A stretch of 64,000 nucleotides of DNA from Pseudomonadota bacterium (GTDB lineage Bacteria > Pseudomonadota > Gammaproteobacteria > Thiotrichales > Thiotrichaceae): positions 1 to 64,000 of the forward strand of contig PDPH01000050.1 of the NCBI GenBank assembly GCA_002747435.1, written 5' to 3'. This document shows positions 56,922 through 64,000 of this stretch, piece after piece. The notes beneath the pieces were generated by a model. That model was not told the origin of the DNA. It saw nothing but the letters and a program-made list of their open reading frames with translations, and made no database searches. The number at the start of each line of letters is the position of its first letter. Within the stretch, counting starts at the first letter, position 1. Position numbers and translations under genes: made by a program.

Positions 56922-57253
56922 ACATTTATCGGCTTTATTCGTATTTTAATTCAGAAGTCTGCCTTTCTGAGTAAGGTATTCTTTGAGCCACTTACTCCCT
57001 TGTGCAAGATGCTATACAATACCGCACCTTGGTTTAAATGCACAAAAGGGGTTCCAAATCAAGTGGCAGACGATTAAGATTGCCGCCTTTATCGGAACGC
57101 TCCCTGAAATAAAATTGATTGCATCAATATCAGGGTATAGCAAAAAGAGGTAGGTCGGCAGAAACACTCCTGCTGGCAGATTAGGCTATCAAGCTTCACT
57201 GGTATGGGACTAGTGTCGCTAGCAGGTTATTGTATTTATATGAGACTCAAACA
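56922..57253 (+). promoter_or_regulatory. long structured leader upstream of the EF-G paralogue
   Basis: 332 bases without a gene. A TACAAT -10-like hexamer is at 57015-57020, with only a poor -35. Downstream, paired segments are visible: CCCTGA/TCAGGG (57102-57107 with 57130-57135) enclosing ATTGAT/ATCAAT (57114-57119 with 57123-57128); CCTGCTGGC with GCTAGCAGG (57169-57177 with 57218-57226, one G-U) enclosing CACTGG/CTAGTG (57197-57202 with 57210-57215, one G-U). The last stem ends 27 bases before the start codon. This could be a regulatory leader or a small RNA. I recognise no known riboswitch. Confidence 0.5.
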
Positions 57254-59371
57254 ATGACGGATTTAAGCAAATACCGGAATATAGGTATATTCGCGCACGT
57301 TGACGCGGGCAAAACAACCACCACGGAACGCATTCTGAAGCTGACTGGCAAAATTCACAAGCTAGGCGAAGTGCATGATGGTGAGTCTACTATGGACTTT
57401 ATGGAGCAGGAAGCCGAGCGTGGTATTACTATCCAGTCTGCCGCGACGACTTGTTTCTGGCCTGGTAGCACCCAGCAGTGGGAACCACACCGTTTTAATA
57501 TTATTGATACCCCCGGACACGTTGACTTTACCATCGAAGTTTACCGTTCCTTAAAAGTGCTGGACGGTGGCATTGGTGTCTTCTGTGGTTCAGGTGGTGT
57601 AGAGCCTCAGTCTGAAACTAACTGGCGCTATGCCAACGAGTCTGAAGTTGCACGCATTATTTATGTGAACAAATTAGACCGTATTGGTGCTGACTTTTAC
57701 CGTGTGGTAAAGCAGGTTGAAGATGTATTAGCCGCCAAACCAGTTGTTATGACTTTACCGATCGGTATTGAAGAAAACTTTGTCGGTGTAGTTGACTTAT
57801 TAACACGCAAAGCTTGGATTTGGGATGATTCTGGAGACCCATTAAGCTATGAGCTTAAAGATGTACCTGAAGCAATGCTGGATCAGGTTGAAACGTGGCG
57901 TGAAAAGCTGATCGAAACGGCGGTTGAGCAAGATGATGAGCTGATGGAAATGTATTTGGGAGGCGAAGAGCCTGCCATTGAAGACCTGAAGCGTTGCATT
58001 CGCAAGGGTACGATTAACCTTGACTTCTTCCCAACTTACGCGGGTTCTTCTTTCAAGAATAAAGGTGTGCAGTTGGTATTGGATGGTGTGGTCGATTATT
58101 TACCTAGTCCAACGGAAGTTAAACCACAGCCTGAAGTTGACCTAGAAGGTCATGAAACCGGCAAGTTTGCTGAAGTTGATCCTAATAGTCCGGTGCGCGC
58201 CTTGGTCTTCAAGATTATGGATGACCGCTTTGGTGCGTTGAACTTTGTGCGTGTTTACTCCGGTAAGTTGAAAAAAGGCGATACTCTGCTGAATACCTTT
58301 ACAGGTAAAACTGAGCGTGTTGGCCGCATGGTGGAAATGCACGCTAATGACCGTAATGAAATCGAAACAGCGCAAGCAGGTGATATTGTCGCTCTGATCG
58401 GTTTGAAAAACGTACAAACGGGTCATACATTGGCTGATCCAAATAATCCAGCTACCTTAGAGCCTATGGTATTCCCTGATCCAGTTATCTCGATTGCGGT
58501 CGCACCGAAGAATAAAGGTGCTGCCGAAAAGTTGGGTGTTGTGTTGAATAAGATGGTTCAGGAAGATCCTTCTTTCCGTGTTGAAACTGATCAGGAAACC
58601 AATGAGACCATTCTGAAAGGTATGGGTGAGTTGCACTTGGACATTAAGGTTGACATTTTACGTCGTGCTCATAATATCGAAGTTGATGTCGGCAAACCAC
58701 AAGTCGCTTACCGTGAATCAATTACTGCATCGATTGAAGACAGCTATACCCATAAGAAGCAGTCAGGTGGTTCGGGTCAATACGGTAAAATTGACTATAC
58801 CATTCAGCCCAATGAAGCGGGTGCTGGTTTTAGCTTTGAATCAGTGGTGGTTGGTGGTAATGTACCTCGTGAATTCTGGCCTGCGGTTGAAAAAGGCTTT
58901 AAAGAAAGCATGAGTAAAGGCGTATTGGCAGGTTATCCCATGGTAGACGTCAAAATCACACTGCGTGATGGTGCTTACCACGCAGTTGACTCTTCTGCCA
59001 TTGCGTTTGAAATCGCAGCTAAAGGCGCTTTCCGCCAGTCTATTCCTAAAGCTGAGCCGCAGATTCTGGAGCCTATCATGAAGGTAGACGTGTTTACCCC
59101 TGAAGATCATGTGGGTGACGTAATCGGTGACTTGAACCGTCGTCGTGCGATGATTAAGTCGCAAGAACCGGGTCCCGCTGGTGTGCGCGTTAAAGCTGAT
59201 GCGCCACTGTCCGAAATGTTCGGTTATATCGGTGACCTGCGTACTATGACTTCAGGTCGTGGTCAATTCTCGATGGAGTTTTCACACTATGCTCCATGTC
59301 CAAAGAACGTTGCTGACGAAGTTATCAAGGAAGCACAGGAGCGTAAGAAAGCACAAGATGCGGCACGTTAA
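57254..59371 (+). CDS. fusA2: elongation factor G paralogue (FusA2 / EF-G1B type)
   Basis: 705 residues from the ATG at 57254 ([13 protein letters not shown]); a TTG eight codons earlier is unlikely. GTPase domain: [16 protein letters not shown]-loop, [12 protein letters not shown]. Domains II-V follow in full, ending in a Lys/Arg-rich tail. The N-terminus and the [16 protein letters not shown] insert match the second EF-G of Pseudomonas and Vibrio rather than the str-operon EF-G. No rpsL, rpsG or tufA genes are adjacent. In Pseudomonas the two EF-Gs were reported to divide translocation and recycling work; which role this one has is not shown here. A strong terminator follows. Confidence 0.9.
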   Translation: MTDLSKYRNIGIFAHVDAGKTTTTERILKLTGKIHKLGEVHDGESTMDFMEQEAERGITIQSAATTCFWPGSTQQWEPHRFNIIDTPGHVDFTIEVYRSLKVLDGGIGVFCGSGGVEPQSETNWRYANESEVARIIYVNKLDRIGADFYRVVKQVEDVLAAKPVVMTLPIGIEENFVGVVDLLTRKAWIWDDSGDPLSYELKDVPEAMLDQVETWREKLIETAVEQDDELMEMYLGGEEPAIEDLKRCIRKGTINLDFFPTYAGSSFKNKGVQLVLDGVVDYLPSPTEVKPQPEVDLEGHETGKFAEVDPNSPVRALVFKIMDDRFGALNFVRVYSGKLKKGDTLLNTFTGKTERVGRMVEMHANDRNEIETAQAGDIVALIGLKNVQTGHTLADPNNPATLEPMVFPDPVISIAVAPKNKGAAEKLGVVLNKMVQEDPSFRVETDQETNETILKGMGELHLDIKVDILRRAHNIEVDVGKPQVAYRESITASIEDSYTHKKQSGGSGQYGKIDYTIQPNEAGAGFSFESVVVGGNVPREFWPAVEKGFKESMSKGVLAGYPMVDVKITLRDGAYHAVDSSAIAFEIAAKGAFRQSIPKAEPQILEPIMKVDVFTPEDHVGDVIGDLNRRRAMIKSQEPGPAGVRVKADAPLSEMFGYIGDLRTMTSGRGQFSMEFSHYAPCPKNVADEVIKEAQERKKAQDAAR

Positions 59372-59424
59372 ATTGCAGTTAGTTGTTTAGCGTGTGCTGA
59401 AGGCTTTTTGAGCTTTCCTTTCAG

Positions 59425-59452
59425 GCCCTGCCTTTGGCAGGGCTTCTTTTTG
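59425..59452 (+). terminator. rho-independent terminator of fusA2
   Basis: GCCCTGCC (59425-59432) and GGCAGGGC (59436-59443) form an eight-pair GC-rich stem with a three-base loop, followed by TTCTTTTT. It lies 54 bases after the fusA2 stop. Confidence 0.92.
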
Positions 59453-59494
59453 TACGCAATTTTGAACAGATTGTTTTATTTGTTTGGGTTAATA

Positions 59495-59872
59495 TTAATC
59501 TTTGCTGAAAATACCATTGTTGGTTAGTATGACGTAATTCGTCCATTTCTTAGACCATTTACCCAAACAGACATCAATATCCTGGCCATCTAACTGAGTT
59601 TTGATGCTATAACCGCGTCCAGGCTCATGATTAAGGGTAAGTACCCGTTTTTCACCCGGACGTAGCTGCGTTAGTATAATTTGCTCTTGCAGATATTCGT
59701 TACCGTGTTCAATGCTAATCAAAGGAACCGTTTCTTGACGTAGATTGACCAGTTCAACAAATAAAGGTTTACCCAGTGGTTTTAGCCACAACCAAGCTAA
59801 TATAAGGCCTATCAGCAAGCCAACTAATCCGCTTAATAATCCTATTTTCCAATAATTCATGTTGTTTGCCAC
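59495..59872 (-). CDS. small single-pass membrane protein of unknown function
   Basis: 125 residues from a GTG, or 121 from an ATG four codons later (59860); neither has a clear ribosome-binding site. A hydrophobic segment (about 8-30) with a GLLIGLILAW core is followed by an exported beta-rich domain of about 85 residues. No family recognised. It stands alone, converging with fusA2 and divergent from glcB. Confidence 0.65.
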   Translation of the reverse strand: MANNMNYWKIGLLSGLVGLLIGLILAWLWLKPLGKPLFVELVNLRQETVPLISIEHGNEYLQEQIILTQLRPGEKRVLTLNHEPGRGYSIKTQLDGQDIDVCLGKWSKKWTNYVILTNNGIFSKD

Positions 59873-60031
59873 GAATAAATAAACGAATAAGAATAAAGCA
59901 TCTTACAGACCGTTCATCTTTTTACATTGAGTTGACGCAAGTTTACTCTGTGGGAATGCTTAGCTTTTGTTGCACTGCATTTATTAGTACAATGTCGACA
60001 ATCTCACTTTTTTCTTGGAGGAAACGCAGCA

Positions 60032-62206
60032 ATGAGCGAGCGAATTCAGGTTGGTAGCTTGCAAGTGTCAACACTACTACATGATTTTATTAATAAACAG
60101 GCATTGCCCGGCACAGGCATTAGCCCAGAAACGTTTTGGTCAGGGCTAGAAAGCATAATTGATGAGTTTTCTCCGCGTAACCGTGAATTGCTAAAAATCC
60201 GTGATACTTTTCAGGCGCGGATTGATCAGTGGCATTTAGAGCACAAAGCCAAAGCTGACTTTGCGGCCTACAAACATTTTCTGCAAGATATTGGTTATCT
60301 ATTGCCTCAAGGCGATGATTTTCAGATTGGTACAAGCAATGTCGATCCTGAAATTGCCAAAATGGCGGGGCCGCAATTAGTTGTTCCTGTGATAAATGCC
60401 CGTTTTGCACTAAACGCAGTGAATGCACGTTGGGGCAGTTTATATGATGCGCTCTATGGCACAGATGCCATTTCGGATGAGGGCGGTGCCGCAGTAGGTA
60501 AAAGTTTTAACCCGCTTCGTGGCGAAAAGGTCATTGCGTTTGCGCGTGATTTCTTGGATGAAGCCGCAGCACTAGAAAATGCCTCTCATAAACAAGTTAC
60601 AGCTTATGCTGTGTTGGATGGCAAATTACAAGTCACTTTGCAGGATGGCAGTCAGACAAGGCTAAAACAGTCTGAAAAACTGGTGGCTTATCAAGGCGCG
60701 GCAACTGAGCCAAGTGCTGTTTTATTGCAAAACCATGGGCTACATTTTGAGATTCAGATTGACCGTCAGGGCGCTATTGGTAAAAACGATGCGGCGGGCA
60801 TTAATGATCTTATAATGGAAGCTGCCTTAACCACCATTATGGATTGTGAAGATTCTGTAGCGGCGGTAGATGCGGTTGATAAAGTACAAGTCTATGGTAA
60901 TTGGTTAGGTTTAATGAAAGGCACTTTGGAAGAGCCTGTCACTAAACAGGGCAAGACTTTTATACGCCGTATGAATCCTGACCGTGAATATCAGGCATTG
61001 GATGGTTCTAACCTGAGCTTGCCGGGGCGTAGCCTGATGTTTGTGCGCAATGTCGGCCATTTAATGACGAATCCAGCTATTTTGGACAAAGCGGGTAAGC
61101 CTGTTTTTGAAGGTATTATGGATGCATATGTGACCAGCCTGATTGCTATACATGATTTAAAAGGGGATACCCAGCGCAAGAATTCGCGTACAGGCTCGAT
61201 CTATATTGTAAAACCTAAAATGCACGGCCCGGATGAGGTTGCATTCACTAATGAGTTGTTTGCTCGTGTTGAAGATGCTTTAGGCTTGACACGTAATACT
61301 TTAAAAGTCGGAATTATGGACGAAGAGCGCCGTACTACGGTGAATCTGAAAAAATGTATTCGTGCAGCCAAAGAGCGTGTGGTGTTTATTAATACAGGTT
61401 TCTTAGATCGCACAGGGGATGAAATTCATACCTCGATGGAGGCGGGCCCAATGATTCGTAAGGGGGATATGAAAGATGCCGCTTGGATCAAAGCGTATGA
61501 AGATAATAATGTTGATGTAGGTCTTGCTTGTGGCTTGCAAGGTAAAGCTCAGATTGGCAAAGGCATGTGGGCAATGCCTGATCAAATGGCGAATATGTTA
61601 GCCACCAAAATTGCTCATCCTTTGGCGGGTGCTAATACAGCTTGGGTTCCTTCACCTACCGCAGCTATCTTACATGCCTTGCATTATCACAAAGTCAATG
61701 TAGCGGAGCGTCAGGAAATACTGAAACAACGTAAACCTGCTGATCTTGACGATATTTTGACTATTCCGCTAGCCGCTGATCCTAACTGGAGTAAGGAAGT
61801 TATTCAGCAGGAGCTGGATAATAATGCACAAGGTATTTTGGGTTATGTTGTGCGCTGGGTGAATCAAGGCGTGGGTTGTTCCAAAGTACCTGATATTAGT
61901 GATGTGGGTTTAATGGAAGACCGTGCTACTTTACGTATTTCTAGTCAGCACATGGCAAACTGGATTCATCATGGTATTTGCTCGGCGGAAGATGCTTTAA
62001 ATTCATTCAAGCGCATGGCCGTTAAGGTAGATGCACAAAATGCGGATGATCCAAGCTACTCACCTATGAATGACAATTTTGATAAGAGTGTTGCGTTCCA
62101 TGCAGCCTGTGCTTTGGTATTCAAAGGACGTGAGCAACCGAATGGCTATACAGAGCCTGTTCTGCACAAGAAGCGCGCTGAAGCTAAAGTTTCCTTATTC
62201 ATCTGA
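60032..62206 (+). CDS. glcB: malate synthase G
   Basis: 724 residues, the length of the monomeric G form (E. coli GlcB 723). Condenses glyoxylate with acetyl-CoA to malate in the glyoxylate or glycolate route. Signatures include the N-terminal [17 protein letters not shown] (about 128-144), [13 protein letters not shown] for metal and substrate binding (about 269-281), and [16 protein letters not shown] (about 460-475). Start is preceded by GGAGGAAACGCAGCA. Isocitrate lyase is not next to it, so its partner lies elsewhere. Followed by a terminator. Confidence 0.97.
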   Translation: MSERIQVGSLQVSTLLHDFINKQALPGTGISPETFWSGLESIIDEFSPRNRELLKIRDTFQARIDQWHLEHKAKADFAAYKHFLQDIGYLLPQGDDFQIGTSNVDPEIAKMAGPQLVVPVINARFALNAVNARWGSLYDALYGTDAISDEGGAAVGKSFNPLRGEKVIAFARDFLDEAAALENASHKQVTAYAVLDGKLQVTLQDGSQTRLKQSEKLVAYQGAATEPSAVLLQNHGLHFEIQIDRQGAIGKNDAAGINDLIMEAALTTIMDCEDSVAAVDAVDKVQVYGNWLGLMKGTLEEPVTKQGKTFIRRMNPDREYQALDGSNLSLPGRSLMFVRNVGHLMTNPAILDKAGKPVFEGIMDAYVTSLIAIHDLKGDTQRKNSRTGSIYIVKPKMHGPDEVAFTNELFARVEDALGLTRNTLKVGIMDEERRTTVNLKKCIRAAKERVVFINTGFLDRTGDEIHTSMEAGPMIRKGDMKDAAWIKAYEDNNVDVGLACGLQGKAQIGKGMWAMPDQMANMLATKIAHPLAGANTAWVPSPTAAILHALHYHKVNVAERQEILKQRKPADLDDILTIPLAADPNWSKEVIQQELDNNAQGILGYVVRWVNQGVGCSKVPDISDVGLMEDRATLRISSQHMANWIHHGICSAEDALNSFKRMAVKVDAQNADDPSYSPMNDNFDKSVAFHAACALVFKGREQPNGYTEPVLHKKRAEAKVSLFI

Positions 62207-62226
62207 TTTAATTAAATTTTTGGATG

Positions 62227-62255
62227 CTCCTGTACTAGCTAAGTACAGGAGTTTT
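62227..62255 (+). terminator. rho-independent terminator of glcB
   Basis: CTCCTGTACT (62227-62236) and AGTACAGGAG (62242-62251) form a ten-pair stem with a five-base loop, followed by TTTT. It lies 20 bases after the glcB stop. Confidence 0.9.
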
Positions 62256-62339
62256 GTCTGGAGAGTTTTACGCAGCTAGCTAATTTAGAGTTAAAATAAG
62301 TCTGTCAGTTTTTATACAACCCCAATATAAGGTAAAACG

Positions 62340-62978
62340 ATGGACATTAGCGATTTGCGGCGTGAATACGCCCGTGATGGTCTTTCCCGTAAGAGTCTGG
62401 CAAATAATCCTCTGCAACAATTCGAGCGTTGGTTTGTAAAGGCTAAAGACGCTGGTGTAGAAGAGGTTAATGCCATGCAATTAGCAACAGTCTCTGCTAG
62501 TCATCAACCTACTATCCGTACTGTACTGCTGAAAGCTTTTGATGAGCATGGCTTTGTGTTTTACACCAATTACCACAGCCAGAAAGCGCAACAAATGACG
62601 GCAAATCCTCAAGTGGCGTTATTATTTTTCTGGAAAGAATTAGAACAACAAATTGAAATCAGTGGTCGCGCAGAGAAGATTTCTACACTGGAGTCCTTAA
62701 AATATTTTACCAGTCGTCCACGTGGTAGCCAGTTGGGCGCTTGGGTATCTGCGCAAAGTTCTATTATTACTTCACGTAAATTGCTGGAAATGAAGCTAGA
62801 AGCGATGAAGCGTAAATTCAGTGAGGGAGCCATTCCACTACCTGATTTCTGGGGCGGGTATCGAGTAGTGCCAGAAGTGATCGAATTTTGGCAAGGGCGG
62901 CCTAGCCGTTTACATGATCGCTTTGAGTACCGTCGTCAGTCAGATAATAGCTGGCAAATCACACGGTTATCGCCTTAA
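62340..62978 (+). CDS. pdxH: pyridoxine/pyridoxamine 5'-phosphate oxidase
   Basis: 212 residues. FMN-dependent oxidase that makes pyridoxal 5'-phosphate. Typical segments: NAMQLATVSASHQPTIRTVLLKAFDEHGFVFYTNYHSQKAQQM (start about 42), SRPRGSQLGAWVSAQSS (about 122), and the C-terminal EFWQGRPSRLHDRFEYRR (about 181). Length is that of E. coli PdxH (218). It is a single gene between glcB and the final lipoprotein gene. Confidence 0.97.
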   Translation: MDISDLRREYARDGLSRKSLANNPLQQFERWFVKAKDAGVEEVNAMQLATVSASHQPTIRTVLLKAFDEHGFVFYTNYHSQKAQQMTANPQVALLFFWKELEQQIEISGRAEKISTLESLKYFTSRPRGSQLGAWVSAQSSIITSRKLLEMKLEAMKRKFSEGAIPLPDFWGGYRVVPEVIEFWQGRPSRLHDRFEYRRQSDNSWQITRLSP

Positions 62979-63088
62979 GTTGAAACAATTTTACAACATT
63001 TGTTGTTTTATCGTTGAAATGGACAAGATTTTTGCGCCCTAATAGGCTAAGCTGCGAATATTATAGCAAGAGTGAACGAGTAAAGTTT

Positions 63089-63928
63089 ATGCAAGCCCAT
63101 AGTCTAGCCTCTATTTTTCCTGCGGCCTTGATGCTTTCTTTGCTAAGTGCTTGCGATGTAAGCGGCTTCGGTGATAGTGCAGAGACGGTGGCAGGACTCA
63201 ATTTCCGGCCAGTAGAGCTGGTTAAACAAGGTGGCAATGATGCCTGCTTATCAGTTGCGGAAGCCCCCGCAACTGAATCTATCTGTGCAATTGTTAAATT
63301 TAACTATCCAGAGGTGAGTTCCAAGAGTCGTCCTGAAATCGCACAAGCTATTAATCAATTGATTCAGACTCAGTTACTAGATTCAGCGGAAAATAATTCT
63401 GTGGCTAAGCAAACATTGGAGCAGTTTGCCGATGGTTTTATCGATGAATTTAAAAAAGATCCCAATACCTTTACTCGTTGGTCCTTAGAGCGTACCGCTA
63501 CAGTTGTTTATGTCTCTGAGCATCTTTTAACCCTATTGTTTCAGGAATATGGCTTTTCAGGGGAGGCGCATCCTTTTAGTGGTGCTCGTTATATCGTGCT
63601 CAATACACAAACTGGCAAGGTATTGTCACTTTCCGATTTATTGAATCCAGGTTACGAGGCTGCTTTGAATGTAGCAGGTGAACAGGCGTTTCGGGAAGCA
63701 CGCAATTTGCCAGAGGCTGCTAGTTTGGATGAGCAAGGTTTTGTTTTTGATAATAATGTTTTTGTCTTAAATACCAATTTTGGTGTGACCAAAGATGGCT
63801 TGACTTTCTATTTCAATAGCTACGAAATTGCACCCTATGCAATGGGGTCTACTGAATTGACGATTCCTTATGAGGATATTCGTGCTCTGATCCGCCCCCA
63901 AGGAGCTCTCGGCGGTCGTTTACACTGA
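63089..63928 (+). CDS. DUF3298-type lipoprotein
   Basis: 279 residues from the ATG at 63089, which gives a lipoprotein signal with lipobox LLSAC (C22); a longer reading 25 codons upstream lacks a signal peptide. The C-terminal half (about 155-275) contains the DUF3298/RsiV-type pattern: GFSGEAHPFSGARYIVLNTQTGKVLSLSDLL then FYFNSYEIAPYAMGSTELTIPYEDI. The N-terminal half resembles the DUF4163 (PdaC) partner domain. Related proteins bind lysozyme or act as peptidoglycan deacetylase accessories; no such role is shown here. The ribosome-binding site is weak. Confidence 0.85.
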   Translation: MQAHSLASIFPAALMLSLLSACDVSGFGDSAETVAGLNFRPVELVKQGGNDACLSVAEAPATESICAIVKFNYPEVSSKSRPEIAQAINQLIQTQLLDSAENNSVAKQTLEQFADGFIDEFKKDPNTFTRWSLERTATVVYVSEHLLTLLFQEYGFSGEAHPFSGARYIVLNTQTGKVLSLSDLLNPGYEAALNVAGEQAFREARNLPEAASLDEQGFVFDNNVFVLNTNFGVTKDGLTFYFNSYEIAPYAMGSTELTIPYEDIRALIRPQGALGGRLH

Positions 63929-64000
63929 GTTGGTGAGTTGGTTTATAATTAATTATTTGTGATTATTCAACAAGATCAAACGTGGCCTAGTTGTTTTGTG

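Noticed and set aside
57041..57070. T-loop-like sequence (GGTTCCAAATC) in the fusA2 leader, considered as a tRNA remnant
   Set aside because: No acceptor, D or anticodon arms can be drawn around it.
62980..63013. AT-rich hairpin after pdxH as a terminator
   Set aside because: The stem (ACAAC/GTTGT) is only five pairs and AT-rich, with a broken T run; too weak to list.

Overview
The window reads as a compact stretch of gammaproteobacterial chromosome. Almost every base lies in a gene or a short intergenic gap. Gene orders such as def-fmt-rsmB, LysM-dprA-smg-topA-tsaC, grpE-dnaK-dnaJ-dapB and hemCDXY, together with FabA, FimV-like and YcgN-like proteins, all point to Gammaproteobacteria. Base composition is moderate (mid-40s % GC by eye). 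I suspect a Thiotrichales-like lineage, but that is an impression and not a demonstrated assignment. I saw no tRNA or rRNA genes, insertion sequences, prophage genes or CRISPR arrays.

Layout. 1-1.9 kb: the end of a possible upstream gene and an unknown zinc-ribbon membrane protein. 2-6 kb (minus): an inactive and an active M16 peptidase followed by a ThrE-type exporter. 6-17 kb (minus): lipA downstream of a long, tightly packed series def-fmt-rsmB-DUF4390-ntrY-ntrX-trkA-trkH, which joins N-terminal protein maturation, rRNA methylation, a two-component system and potassium uptake. 17.1-23.2 kb (plus): LysM lipoprotein, dprA, smg, topA, tsaC. 23.2-31 kb (minus): ispH and DUF3301, then grpE-dnaK-dnaJ with two sigma-32-like promoters, dapB, a lipoprotein, ycgN and hslR. 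31.2-35.4 kb (plus): hemCDXY. 35.4-39.7 kb (minus): bactofilin with a coiled-coil membrane protein, a [2Fe-2S] protein, ubiA, fabA, rpmE2 and a short malic enzyme.

39.85-48.05 kb (plus) is the most unusual region. It encodes a helical-repeat protein, a pseudo-receiver protein, a small MglA/Arf-like GTPase, a divergent and a canonical Roadblock/LC7 protein, a lone Aer-like PAS protein, a PhnD-like binding protein without a signal peptide, a FimV-like LysM protein with an internal 207-bp tandem duplication, a BON/OmpA-like protein and a membrane-anchored helix-hairpin-helix protein. It looks like a polarity or motility control module (GTPase plus Roadblock regulators) linked to a FimV-type envelope landmark. 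That function is inferred from domain content and gene order.

48-54 kb: YjjV-type TatD hydrolase, a MuiA-like DUF4139 protein, a CpdA-like phosphodiesterase, thiopurine methyltransferase, an SRPBCC protein, and rpmB-rpmG with its own promoter and terminator. 54-57 kb: two Hsp20 genes under a sigma-32-like promoter, divergent from cbpA. 57-59.4 kb: an EF-G paralogue of the FusA2 type behind a leader of about 240 nt with several possible hairpins. 59.5-64 kb: a small membrane protein, malate synthase G, pdxH and a DUF3298-type lipoprotein.

Taken together this is mostly housekeeping: translation, protein folding and heat shock, haem, quinone and fatty-acid synthesis, envelope maintenance. One accessory-looking regulatory locus (about 40-48 kb) and several individual oddities stand out: a degenerate NtrX, a topoisomerase I without zinc fingers, a structured fusA2 leader and a G8 tract in tsaC.
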